Source: Tundrisphaera lichenicola
GTDB lineage: Bacteria; Planctomycetota; Planctomycetia; Isosphaerales; Isosphaeraceae
Direction: 5' to 3'
DNA: 64,000 bases
Assembly (NCBI RefSeq): GCF_051175385.1
Contig: NZ_CP195106.1
Location: 4,216,001 to 4,280,000, forward strand
Shown here in pieces: positions 53,828 to 62,393 of this stretch. Each line of letters starts with the position of its first letter. Position 1 is the first letter of the stretch. The translations under genes were made by a program, and so were the position numbers. The notes under the pieces were generated by a model. The model saw only the letters and a program-made list of their open reading frames with translations, was not told the DNA's origin and searched no databases.

Positions 53828-54595
53828 TCACCCCCATCGGGGCTCGCGCTTCTCGAGGAACGCGGCGAGGCCCTCCCTCGCCTCCACGCCAATCCTGGCC
53901 TGGATGTGATACTCCAGGGCAATCTCGGATGCTTCGCGATCGACGGACGATCCAAGCGAGGCCAGTAGCTCTTTCGTACTCTGGACGGCCTGCGGTGCCC
54001 CTTGAAGGACCAGGCTTGCAATCCGCCTGGCCTCCTCGCGCAGGCAATTTCGGGCGACCACCCGATGGACCAGCCCCATCGAACGTGCCCGATTCGCGTC
54101 GATCGGCTCGGCCAGCAGGAATAACTCGCGGAGGTCGGCGTCCTTCAGCTTCTTCCTCAGGACCGTCGCGACCAGTGCGGGGACCAGTCCTCTGCGGACC
54201 TCGGGGAAGACGATCTTCAACTCCTCCGACACGATGGCGAAGTCGCACGCGGCCAGGAGGCCCGCCCCCCCGGCCGAAGCCACGCCGTGCGCCACGGCGA
54301 TCGTGACCAGCGGCGTCGAGGCGATCAGGCTCAGGACTCGCCCGACCCCCTGGGCGGTCGACTCGGAGAAGGCCGGGTCCAGGGTCTCGTGGAGATCGAG
54401 CCCCGCGCAGAAGACCGGCCCTTCGCCCCGGAGGATCAGTACACGGCAACTCGTGTCGGCGGAGAGTTCCTCGATGGCGCCGACGATCTCGGCCATCAAG
54501 GCGTAATTCAAGGCGTTACGTCGGTCGGGCCGGTTCAGGACCAATTCGGCGATTCCTGGGCACGGCCGTTCGACCAGGAGTGTGCTCTCGGTCAT
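53828..54595 (-). CDS. Enoyl-CoA hydratase/isomerase family protein lacking one catalytic Glu
   Basis: 255 aa, crotonase fold with the oxyanion-hole regions VFCAGLDLHE and HGVASAGGAGLLAACD. In standard hydratases the second block reads GGCELA with Glu144; here that Glu is Gly. The second Glu (Glu164) is kept in FPEVRRGLVP. So hydration may be weak or the enzyme may be an isomerase or other crotonase type. It lies between the AtuA C-terminal domain gene and the acyl-CoA dehydrogenase, with 12-base gaps, in an operon. Confidence 0.88.
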   Translation of the reverse strand: MTESTLLVERPCPGIAELVLNRPDRRNALNYALMAEIVGAIEELSADTSCRVLILRGEGPVFCAGLDLHETLDPAFSESTAQGVGRVLSLIASTPLVTIAVAHGVASAGGAGLLAACDFAIVSEELKIVFPEVRRGLVPALVATVLRKKLKDADLRELFLLAEPIDANRARSMGLVHRVVARNCLREEARRIASLVLQGAPQAVQSTKELLASLGSSVDREASEIALEYHIQARIGVEAREGLAAFLEKREPRWG

Positions 54596-54607
54596 GATCT
54601 CCTCGAT

Positions 54608-54973
54608 TCAGTCGGCGGGCCATCTCCCCTCGGGGAGCATGATCGGCATCTCCAGGATCGCCTGCCCGAGAGCCTTGCCCTGGGAGTCGACCCGAGTTCC
54701 CCGACCGAGGATGCCCCTTAGAACGAAGTTCAAGGCACGAAGATTCGGTAATTCGTATCGATCGATGCCGATGACCCCCATCGGCTCGAAGTACTCGGCC
54801 ACCCGCTCTGGGGTCAATTGGCCGACCAAGAGGTCATAGGCCGCCCGCGACTCGACGATGATCCCGATATTGGCACTCGTCCCCTTGTCGCCGCTCCGGG
54901 CGCGGGCGATCTCGCCGAGTCGGATGGGCTCGGTCCTGGGGTGTGCGGCCGGCTTGATGTCGAAGTCTTTCAT
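54608..54973 (-). CDS. AtuA C-terminal domain-like protein
   Basis: 121 aa stand-alone version of the C-terminal ferredoxin-like domain of AtuA. Recognised: LGEIARARSGDKGTSANIGI, AAYDLLVGQLTPERVAEYF, RYELPNLRALNFVLRGILG. AtuA is needed for growth on acyclic terpenes such as citronellol in Pseudomonas, in the geranyl-CoA route, with unknown chemistry. Here it is split from the N-terminal domain, which is the next gene upstream in the same direction, 39 bases away. Confidence 0.85.
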   Translation of the reverse strand: MKDFDIKPAAHPRTEPIRLGEIARARSGDKGTSANIGIIVESRAAYDLLVGQLTPERVAEYFEPMGVIGIDRYELPNLRALNFVLRGILGRGTRVDSQGKALGQAILEMPIMLPEGRWPAD

Positions 54974-55012
54974 TTCCAGGCCCTCACCATCGGTGGGACG
55001 AGATCGGGATGG

Positions 55013-56401
55013 TCATTCGTGGGTCGCAGTCATCAGGGTCGCGCGAGGCTTGACCAGGCTACGATCGATCAGGCAGGGCCAGTATCGGAAGAGCTGGTGG
55101 ACCTTCGGCCTCCCCTCGGCATATCCGGTCGTGCCCGGCGGCCCGGCCGTGATCAGGGGCATGAGTTCCTTCGAGAACCGTTCGACGGCCTCCCTCGACT
55201 CGTCCGCCACGGCGATTCGAAGCACGACCTCCATCAACTCCGAGCGATCTAAACTCGAACGGACGCCGGGGACCACGTCACCCGCTCCAAGACACTCGAC
55301 AGTCGCCTCGCGGAGTTCGTACCCGGCCTCTCCGACCCGGTCGAGGACGATCTCTCCGCAGCGTCGGGCCTTGGCGACGGCATTCCTGCCGAAGATCGTC
55401 AGTATCCCCTGGGCCCGATATCCGTCCCGGACGGTCGCGCTGACCTTGTAGGAAGTAGGAGCCGGTCCGCCGATCGCGCCGGTGACGGTCACCCGGTCGG
55501 CACCGACCTGCTCGACGTGGAGGCCCAGGAACGAGACGGTGGCGTCGGGGCTCAGGTATCGGGCGGGATCGCCAATCTCATAGATGAGTTGTTCCTTGAC
55601 CGTCATCGCGGAGACCAGGCCGCCGGTCCCGACAGGTTTGGTCACGACGCAGTTACCGCCGGCATCCACCTCGACGATCGGGAAGCCGATATGGGCCGGA
55701 TCGGGCACATCGAGCCAGTCGGTCGAGATTCCCCCGGTGACCTGGGTCCCGCACTCGATCAGGTGTCCGGCGATCGTGGCCCCGGCGATCCGATCGTATT
55801 CATCCCACTTCCAGCCAAACTCATGGACGCAAGGGCCGACAGTCATGCTCGGGTCGGCCACCCGACCGGTGATGACGATCCTGGCTCCCATGGCCAGCGC
55901 TTCCACGATCGCCGACGCGCCGATGTAGGCATTGGCCGTGACCAGCCGGTCGAGGACGTCCGAGATGGGGCGCCCATCGTCGAGATTGGAGGATAGCTCG
56001 GATGTCGCGCCGGATCCGTCGGAGCCCTCGAGGACCGACAGGACGTCGTCACCTTCGACGATCCCGATAGGCATCGGCCCAACGCCGGACTCGCGGAGCA
56101 CGCGGGCGCAGGCCCGGGCGCAGCCTTCGGGATTGAGGCCGCCGGCATTGGTAATCAGGCGGCATCCCCCCCCGTCTCGCCAGTAAGGGGCGAGCGAGCG
56201 GACGACCTCGACGAAATCTCGGGCGTAGCCGAGCGAAGGGTCTCGATCGCGCTGGATGGCCAGGATCGAGAGCGAGACCTCGGCGAGATAATCGGAGGTG
56301 AGGTAGTCCAGTTCGGGCTCCCGGGCGAGCATCTCGGCGGCCGCATCGGCGCGGTCGCCCCAGAAGCCCTGGGCATTGCCGATCCGGATGGGTCGAGTCA
56401 T
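55013..56401 (-). CDS. AtuA family protein (acyclic terpene utilisation), N-terminal domain
   Basis: 462 aa. Typical opening IRIGNAQGFWGDRADAAAEM, then LDYLTSDYLAEVSLSILAIQ, CRLITNAGGLNPEGCA, VITGRVADPSMTVGP, ECGTQVTGGISTDW and LDVPDPAHIGFPIVEVDAGG. The domain is of unknown mechanism in terpene or branched acid catabolism. GGAGG lies 8 bases before the ATG at 56401. The gene follows the carboxyltransferase by 14 bases. Since the C-terminal domain is encoded separately, the active complex must be assembled from two chains. Confidence 0.9.
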   Translation of the reverse strand: MTRPIRIGNAQGFWGDRADAAAEMLAREPELDYLTSDYLAEVSLSILAIQRDRDPSLGYARDFVEVVRSLAPYWRDGGGCRLITNAGGLNPEGCARACARVLRESGVGPMPIGIVEGDDVLSVLEGSDGSGATSELSSNLDDGRPISDVLDRLVTANAYIGASAIVEALAMGARIVITGRVADPSMTVGPCVHEFGWKWDEYDRIAGATIAGHLIECGTQVTGGISTDWLDVPDPAHIGFPIVEVDAGGNCVVTKPVGTGGLVSAMTVKEQLIYEIGDPARYLSPDATVSFLGLHVEQVGADRVTVTGAIGGPAPTSYKVSATVRDGYRAQGILTIFGRNAVAKARRCGEIVLDRVGEAGYELREATVECLGAGDVVPGVRSSLDRSELMEVVLRIAVADESREAVERFSKELMPLITAGPPGTTGYAEGRPKVHQLFRYWPCLIDRSLVKPRATLMTATHE

Positions 56402-56415
56402 GGGAGTCCCTCCGA

Positions 56416-58023
56416 TCAGACCTGGAGCACGCCGGTCCGGAAGGATCCCGGATCGCGATGGGACGGGATCGACCGGAGTGCCAGGTCGAGCCATCGTCGA
56501 GTCTCGTGCGGGGGGATGATCGCATCGACCCAGCCCCGGGCCGCCCCATAGCGGATATCGCTCTGGGCCTCGTATTGCGACCGGATCGTCTCTCTCATAC
56601 TCTGGACTTCCGCGTCGCCCAACGGCCGCCCCTCACGCTCGGCGGCCCGGATCCGGAGGCTCAGGAGGGTTTCGGATGCCTGGTCTGGGCCCATCACCGC
56701 GTAACGGGCGTTGGGCCAGGCCAGGATCAGCCAGGGGTCGTACGCCTTGCCGCAGAGGGCGTAATTCCCCGCCCCGAACGAGCCCCCGACGATGATCGTG
56801 ATTTTCGGGACCATCGAATTGCTGACCACGTTGACCAGCTTCGCCCCGGACCGGATGATCCCCGATCGCTCGGCGGCCTTGCCCACCATGAAACCCTGGA
56901 CGTCCTGGATGAAGACCAGGGGGATCCCGGTCTGGTTGCAGTCCATGACGAATCGGGCGGCCTTTTCAACACTGTCGGGGTAGAGTACGCCGCCAATCTG
57001 TAACTCGCCCGCACCCGAGCTGCAACGGCCTCGTTGATTGGCGACGATCCCGACCGGTCGGCCTCCGATCCTGGCGTACATGGTGACGAGCGTCGGCCCG
57101 TACTCAGCCTTGTACTCCTGCACGGAATCGCGGTCGACGACGTGACTCAAGAGGTCTCGGACGTCGTAAACCGACCTCCCATCACCCGAATCGATCTCGT
57201 AGATCTCCTCCGGATCGCGAGCGGGCTCGGCGGCCGCGATCGATCGATCCGGGACGGATCCGCGATCGTCGGAGGGTAGCAACGCGAAGAGTGAGCGGAG
57301 CCTCCGGAGGCAGCTCGGGTCGTCCGGTTCGCGGAAGTCGACGGTCCCGCTGATGGCGGAGTGCATCGCGGCACCGCCGAGATCCTCGGGGGCGACGTCC
57401 TGCCCGATCGCCGCCTTGACCAACGCTGGGGCGGCCAGATAGAGGTGGCTACCCTCGGTCATCAGGACCATGTCGCAGAGCACCGGCAAGTAAGCCCCGC
57501 CCGCGACGCAGCTTCCCATGATGGCCGCGTACTGGGGGATTCCGGCGGCCGAGAAGACCGCATTATTACGGAAGATCCGGCCGAAGTCGTCCTCATCCGG
57601 GAAGATCTCATCCTGGAGCGGGAGGAAGACCCCCGCCGAGTCGACCAGGTAGACCACCGGGAGCCGGAAAAGCCAGGCGATTCGCTGGAGCCGCAGGACT
57701 TTCTTCACCGACTGCGGGAACATCGCCCCGGCCTTCACCGTGGCATCATTGGCGATGACCAAGCACGGTCGCCCCTCGATCGTCCCGATTCCCCCGATCA
57801 CCCCCGCCGCGGGAACATCGCCCCATTCGGAGTACATCTTGTACGCCGACCAGAGCCCCAGTTCGAAGAACCCTCCGTCCTCGTCGAGTAGCGAAGCGAT
57901 CCGTTCTCGGGCCGTCAGGCGACCAAGCCGCCGCTGACGGGCGATGCCTTCGGCCCCGCCTCCTAGCCGGAGTTCATCCTCCTGGGCCAGGAGTGTTCGA
58001 CTCCGATCCCGGATCTGTAGCAT
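56416..58023 (-). CDS. Acyl-CoA carboxylase carboxyltransferase (beta) subunit
   Basis: 535 aa, like the beta subunits of methylcrotonyl-, geranyl- and propionyl-CoA carboxylases. Seen: ARERIASLLDEDGGFFELGL, NDATVKAGAMFPQSVKK, VYLVDSAGVFLPLQDEIFPD (acyl-CoA site), SCVAGGAYLPVLCDMVLMTE, GLARQ-type VDFREPDD and FIQDVQGFMVGKAAERSGII with GSFGAGNYALCGKAY. It transfers carboxyl from biotin to acyl-CoA. The needed alpha subunit (biotin carboxylase plus carrier) is not in the cluster. The 14-base gap to AtuA supports one operon and, with AtuA, points to a branched or terpenoid acid route. Confidence 0.93.
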   Translation of the reverse strand: MLQIRDRSRTLLAQEDELRLGGGAEGIARQRRLGRLTARERIASLLDEDGGFFELGLWSAYKMYSEWGDVPAAGVIGGIGTIEGRPCLVIANDATVKAGAMFPQSVKKVLRLQRIAWLFRLPVVYLVDSAGVFLPLQDEIFPDEDDFGRIFRNNAVFSAAGIPQYAAIMGSCVAGGAYLPVLCDMVLMTEGSHLYLAAPALVKAAIGQDVAPEDLGGAAMHSAISGTVDFREPDDPSCLRRLRSLFALLPSDDRGSVPDRSIAAAEPARDPEEIYEIDSGDGRSVYDVRDLLSHVVDRDSVQEYKAEYGPTLVTMYARIGGRPVGIVANQRGRCSSGAGELQIGGVLYPDSVEKAARFVMDCNQTGIPLVFIQDVQGFMVGKAAERSGIIRSGAKLVNVVSNSMVPKITIIVGGSFGAGNYALCGKAYDPWLILAWPNARYAVMGPDQASETLLSLRIRAAEREGRPLGDAEVQSMRETIRSQYEAQSDIRYGAARGWVDAIIPPHETRRWLDLALRSIPSHRDPGSFRTGVLQV

Positions 58024-58565
58024 CGCTAGTAACCCGATCGCATGCGGGTGCGGCGACGTTCGTCAATCGATCGACGAAGGCCTGCCGGGAGAAGTGGAGA
58101 CGGAAAGGGAGATTCGATCTCCCGGGCACGACCCCCCGTCCTTCACCTCTATTTCGAACTATACGCGTCTTGGACGCCAGAATCCACCTCGGTCCGGATG
58201 ATCAAGGCTCGGGGGAAGACGATAGGAGCTAAGCATTCGAGGCCGGAGGATCAGGCGACCCGGGAGGTACGTCATGGGAGTCGAGTGGACCCGGGGCATA
58301 AGCCGTCCGTTCTTGCTGGGCTGCGGCGGGGAGTGCGGCCTCTGATGGCCTGGCCGTGCTACGGGAGCCGGCCGGGATCGACGACTCGCTCCTGTTCCGC
58401 ACCCTGGCGGTGCTCCCCTTCCTTCGTCAGCCGGGACTCGATCCCTCGGCACGGGCCATGTTTCAGGAGTCGGGGGTCCAGCCCTACCTCGGCTGGACCC
58501 CCGCCCAGATCCAGTCCGGAGACAACCAACGATGCCGCTTCAACTAAACATACGGGGCGACGCAC
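58024..58565. other. Intergenic stretch upstream of the carboxylase operon
   Basis: 542 bases with no convincing gene. It holds a perfect 13-bp hairpin at 58471-58503 (listed separately) and the AT-rich area around 58150-58160. A short open frame at 58356-58547 has no codon or motif support and partly consists of the hairpin. Confidence 0.5.
58471..58503. terminator. 13-bp perfect hairpin after the helicase gene
   Basis: CGGGGGTCCAGCC at 58471-58483 pairs exactly with GGCTGGACCCCCG at 58491-58503 with a 7-base loop, 63 bases downstream of the helicase stop. There is no T tract, so the terminator role is uncertain. Confidence 0.5.
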
Positions 58566-60848
58566 TCAGGTCACCCCGCCCGCAATCTTCTCCGCCTCGG
58601 CATCGATCATGTCGGGCTCGCCGATCTTCGCGATCAATTGATCGGTGCTGGTCGGGTCGACAACCCGGCAACTCTCGGTCAACTTCGCGGCCATCTCGTG
58701 CAGCTCGGACCGCCAGGCGAGAGTGGAGGGGTTGGCGTCGCCATCAAGAACGCATGCCCGTTCGAACTCGCCGCAGAGCATGATCATGCGCTGGATATGG
58801 CGGAAAATGATCCCCTCCTGCTTGGTCAGATCGAGGCTCGTCACGAACTTGTTGAAGTTGCCGCCGAACTCGATCAGCTCGCCGACGCACCAGAGCGGGT
58901 GAGAGCGGACATCGGTGATGTCGGGATAGCAGTGGTCGAAGTAGGACCGGAGCTTCTCCGCCAGGGTCGGCGGTCTCTTCTCCCAATCGTCATCATCGTC
59001 CTCTTCCGCTTCCTCGACTTTCGCGGCCATGAGGCCACGCTGGATCAACTCGGCGTCGAGCTTCGTGGTGGCAAGGGCTCCCGACTCCAGAAGCTTGAGC
59101 GGGACTCGGAGACGCTTCCGGACCGGGCCGGGTACCTCCAGGGCGCTCTCCATCGCTTGCACACGCTCGTCGGCATCGGCCCCGGCCAGGATCTCGGCCA
59201 GGTAGGCGCCGTAGAGGGGATGGATGCTCCGGAACGCCAGCAGTTTCGCCAGCGCGGGCGTCGGATGGGCCTGGGCCGGCGTGTAAGGCATCGGTGGCTG
59301 GCCGGCCTCCGGTGGCGCCGGAGGCTCGGGGCTCAGGGTCACGAATCCGCCGTCGCGCAGGGCCAGCAGCATCCGGTCGAGCGCCTTCTCGCCCGCCGCG
59401 ATCCGCGGATCGTCCATCATCCGCTTGCGGACGGCGGCGCGGATGCCCTCGACTTCCGGCGAGACTTCGAGCAGATAGGCTAGCAACCGCCAGGGTAGCG
59501 GCCCCTTGCTGTAGAGCTTGCCGGGCGGGGCGGCCTGGAGCTGGTTGAAGTGCCCCTCGACCCAGTATTGCTCCGTCTCGCGACGCTTCGGCTTCTTCTT
59601 CTTGAGGGCCTTCTTCGCCTTCATCAGGCCCGGATCGCGGGTGTCCTCGGGGATGGCATCGTACTTCGCCTTCCACCTCAGGATGTCGACGTCGTCCGAG
59701 TGGGCCAGGGCGTAGACGAAGCCTTTGTCGTCGAACTGCGGCCGGCCGGCCCGGCCGAAGATCTGGTGGGCGATGCTGGGGTCGATCAGCTTCTTGGCGC
59801 CGAAGGGCCCTTTCACCAGCGACGAGAGCACCACCGAGCGTGCCGGGAGATTGATGCCGGCCGCCAGGGTCTCGGTGCAGACGACGACGGGGAGGAGTTT
59901 ACGCTGGAAGAGATCCTCGACGACCAGGCGATACTTCGGCAAGAGCCCCGCGTGGTGGACGCCGACCCCTCGGTGGAGCAATCTTTTGAGCTTGGGGCCA
60001 GCTCCCTGGCTGAAGTCGACCGCGTTAACCCGGTCGTGCAGGTCCTTTTTCTTCTCATCGGACAGGTTGAGGTCCTTGCCCATGACGTTCTCGGCGACGC
60101 TCCAGCATTCCTCGCGATCGAAGCAGAAGACCAGGGCGGGGGTCCGAGGACCTTCTTCGTCACCGCCCGCCATCACGACGAGCTGCTCGTTGAGGAACTT
60201 GTCGGGCACCCATTCGTAGGTCAGCGGCACCCGGCGTTCCTTGCCCTCGACCAGCGCGATCTTGCGGTCGTGCTGCCTCGCCAGCCAGCCGACGAACTCG
60301 GCCGAGTTCCCGACCGTCGCCGAGAGCAAGAGCAGGCGGACGTGCTTGGGCAGCATGCCGAGCGACAGCTCCCAGACGATCCCGCGCTCCGTCTCGGCGA
60401 AGTTGTGAAACTCGTCCATGACGCAAGCCGTCACGTCGGAGAAGTCGGACCGGCTGAGCAAACGGTTGAGGAGGATCTCGGCCACGACGATGAGCACCGG
60501 GGCCTCGGGGTTGACCTTGCGGCTGCCGGTGACCAGCCCCACGTCCTCGCGGCGGAAGCCCCACTCGACCGCGCGGTCCTGCATTTCCTGGAATTTCTGC
60601 TCGGTCAGCGCGATCAGGGGCGTCGTGTAATAGGCGACCTTCCCCGTATGGAGCGCCTCGAAGAGGGCCGCCTCGGCGATCAGGGTCTTGCCCGTGCCCG
60701 TCGGCGCGCAGACGAGGACCCCCTGCTCGGACTCGAACCAGGCCGCTAGCGCGAGGTCCTGGACCGGGTAGGGCTCGAAGGGCAACTGGTCCACATACCG
60801 GACGTACAACTCGTCGCGCGTCGGAATTTCCAACGACATCGGCCCCAT
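58566..60848 (-). CDS. Ski2-like DEAD/DEAH-box helicase
   Basis: 760 aa superfamily 2 helicase. Motifs: Q-like region, Walker A CAPTGTGKTLIAEAAL, motif II CVMDEFHNFAETERG (DEFH in place of the usual DEVH), motif III LLLSATVGNS, motif V/VI VCTETLAAGINLPARSVVLS and QIFGRAGRPQFDDKG. The second half (about 400-760) is helical and acidic around residue 610 (EEAEEDDDDDWEKRPP). Ski2-like proteins unwind RNA or structured nucleic acid; role here unknown. The start could be the second ATG at 60839. Confidence 0.92.
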   Translation of the reverse strand: MGPMSLEIPTRDELYVRYVDQLPFEPYPVQDLALAAWFESEQGVLVCAPTGTGKTLIAEAALFEALHTGKVAYYTTPLIALTEQKFQEMQDRAVEWGFRREDVGLVTGSRKVNPEAPVLIVVAEILLNRLLSRSDFSDVTACVMDEFHNFAETERGIVWELSLGMLPKHVRLLLLSATVGNSAEFVGWLARQHDRKIALVEGKERRVPLTYEWVPDKFLNEQLVVMAGGDEEGPRTPALVFCFDREECWSVAENVMGKDLNLSDEKKKDLHDRVNAVDFSQGAGPKLKRLLHRGVGVHHAGLLPKYRLVVEDLFQRKLLPVVVCTETLAAGINLPARSVVLSSLVKGPFGAKKLIDPSIAHQIFGRAGRPQFDDKGFVYALAHSDDVDILRWKAKYDAIPEDTRDPGLMKAKKALKKKKPKRRETEQYWVEGHFNQLQAAPPGKLYSKGPLPWRLLAYLLEVSPEVEGIRAAVRKRMMDDPRIAAGEKALDRMLLALRDGGFVTLSPEPPAPPEAGQPPMPYTPAQAHPTPALAKLLAFRSIHPLYGAYLAEILAGADADERVQAMESALEVPGPVRKRLRVPLKLLESGALATTKLDAELIQRGLMAAKVEEAEEDDDDDWEKRPPTLAEKLRSYFDHCYPDITDVRSHPLWCVGELIEFGGNFNKFVTSLDLTKQEGIIFRHIQRMIMLCGEFERACVLDGDANPSTLAWRSELHEMAAKLTESCRVVDPTSTDQLIAKIGEPDMIDAEAEKIAGGVT

Positions 60849-60950
60849 TCTCCCAGGCAGTTAGACAAGGACTTTATCGAAATTCTCTCGCACAGGTCCG
60901 GCGGAAGCCTGCCCTACGAGATGACCAGGCGATCCGGTCCGGTCGCTTAG

Positions 60951-62186
60951 CTATGGGTCGGCCTCAAACGCGAGGCCCCCTCGGCGCCAGTTGTTCGGAC
61001 ATCCAGGCGGCTCTGGAGTGTCGTCGTAAACGCCGACCCATTCGTTCGCCAGGTCGGAGTCGAAGAAGAGAATCCAGGATCGCTTGGGCAATCCTCCCAC
61101 CTGCAGACGCTCGCGAATCGAGGTGATCGCTACCGGGACGTCGGTGAGGGCCAGGTCGATGTAGGCGTAACGCAGACCCATCCCTCCGCCTACCTGGCAA
61201 CCGAGCCCGCGAGGGATCAGCGCCTCGTCGAGAGCGTCTTCGATGTCACCCTTGTCGGTAAACTTCGAGTTGCCGAGTCCTTCGGCTCCATCGATCTTCA
61301 GGTAGCAAAACGTCTCGCCGCACCGCGTGAAGCGTTCGGAATCGAACGGACTCCCGGAGTGGGCCGCGATCCACATCGCAGGATTGGGGGGCTTTCCGAC
61401 GAAGAGGTCGGCCTGACCATAAAAGTCATCGGCCGGCTCGGGCTCGAGCTTCCACATCGTCCACTCGGCCCCTCCCGCCCAATCATGGTGCGGGGTCGGT
61501 GGGAGCTGGTCTCGGATGCTCGCGATGGCGGCGTCTACCGTCTCCTTCAACCGGTCGAGCTTGATGGCGTGGCGCGGAACGCCGCGACCGGCGACCCCGG
61601 CCTTGGGATCGGGGCGAATCTCAATCGCCCCGATCCAGCGGTCTAGACAGTTTTCACCGAGGAGCGTTTCGGTTGCGACGAAAGCCGCGTTGAAGGCCGC
61701 CTCGTCCTCGGCGGTTTCGATGTTCGGCGAATAGTAGCAAAGGTCGATCAGCCGCTTGTCGCCGACTGAGGCTCTGACCAGGAAATCGTCGATGTCATAG
61801 GATGCACGACCACTGACCGTGGCTTGCGTCGACTCCAGATCTTCGGGGAGTCGCGCGTCGTAGAATTCCCAGCCCGTTATGGACGGGGCGCGTTCGAGAA
61901 TCTTATCGACCAGGGGCCGGAGTTCTCGCGCCGATTCGGGCGTCAGGACGAGCCGGTGGCCATCGCCGCAGACCGCCGGTCCGTATTCCCACATGATCTT
62001 GGGATGAATCGGGCGGAGATGGTCGTCCATCCACCGGGGTAAGTCCCATCGAGTCTCCTGATTGAAGAGACTCTTGAGTTCGCCCACCTTTCCCTCGAAC
62101 GCTCGCCACCTGGCGTCGATCCTGGCGACGATCTCCTCGCGCTCGGCAGCCTCTTCGGCGTTTTCGTTGTAATAGATCCAGCGCAA
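60951..62186 (-). CDS. Uncharacterised protein, TTG start likely
   Basis: About 411 aa, no recognised domain. It begins RWIYYNENAEEAAEREEIVA, is rich in Trp, Asp and Glu, and has compact blocks PAVCGDGHRLVLTPE, ITGWEFYDARLPEDL, DFLVRASVGDKRLIDLCYYS and GGMGLRYAYIDLALTDVPVA, so it is globular and cytosolic (no signal). I place the start at TTG 62186 because GAGG lies five bases upstream and a TATAAT box (62245-62250) would otherwise fall inside the gene; the frame is open up to 62666 but that part is the antisense of dinB. An ATG at 62276 is the next alternative. Confidence 0.75.
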   Translation of the reverse strand: MRWIYYNENAEEAAEREEIVARIDARWRAFEGKVGELKSLFNQETRWDLPRWMDDHLRPIHPKIMWEYGPAVCGDGHRLVLTPESARELRPLVDKILERAPSITGWEFYDARLPEDLESTQATVSGRASYDIDDFLVRASVGDKRLIDLCYYSPNIETAEDEAAFNAAFVATETLLGENCLDRWIGAIEIRPDPKAGVAGRGVPRHAIKLDRLKETVDAAIASIRDQLPPTPHHDWAGGAEWTMWKLEPEPADDFYGQADLFVGKPPNPAMWIAAHSGSPFDSERFTRCGETFCYLKIDGAEGLGNSKFTDKGDIEDALDEALIPRGLGCQVGGGMGLRYAYIDLALTDVPVAITSIRERLQVGGLPKRSWILFFDSDLANEWVGVYDDTPEPPGCPNNWRRGGLAFEADP

Positions 62187-62244
62187 AACGACCTCGCGGT
62201 GGGAAATGATAGCGTCGAAGCCGCATCGGTTTGCGTGGTGGAGA

Positions 62245-62250
62245 ATTATA
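62245..62250 (-). promoter_or_regulatory. TATAAT box (minus strand) for the uncharacterised gene
   Basis: TATAAT read on the minus strand about 60 bases upstream of the TTG start; a weak TTGGCC lies 14 bases upstream. Confidence 0.4.
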
Positions 62251-62293
62251 GCAAATTTGGCGTTGGCCAACCTCATTGGCCGATTTCGGCCAT

Positions 62294-62308
62294 CGAACCT
62301 GGCGTTCG
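62294..62308. promoter_or_regulatory. Inverted repeat upstream of dinB (possible SOS operator)
   Basis: CGAAC-CTGGC-GTTCG is a perfect 5-bp inverted repeat, 86 bases before the dinB start. It resembles the Gram-positive SOS box CGAAC-N4-GTTCG but with a five-base spacer. dinB is a classical SOS gene. Confidence 0.4.
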
Positions 62309-62393
62309 CACGTACACTGCTGGACATCCATGTGGTAAATTCTCGTGAGACTTTTCTACCCGTGGCAAAAAAGAACGGGCCACGCGGGAGATC

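Noticed and set aside
58356..58547. 63-codon frame upstream of the helicase stop
   Set aside because: Part of it is the perfect hairpin; the rest has no support. A decayed gene fragment cannot be excluded but is not shown.
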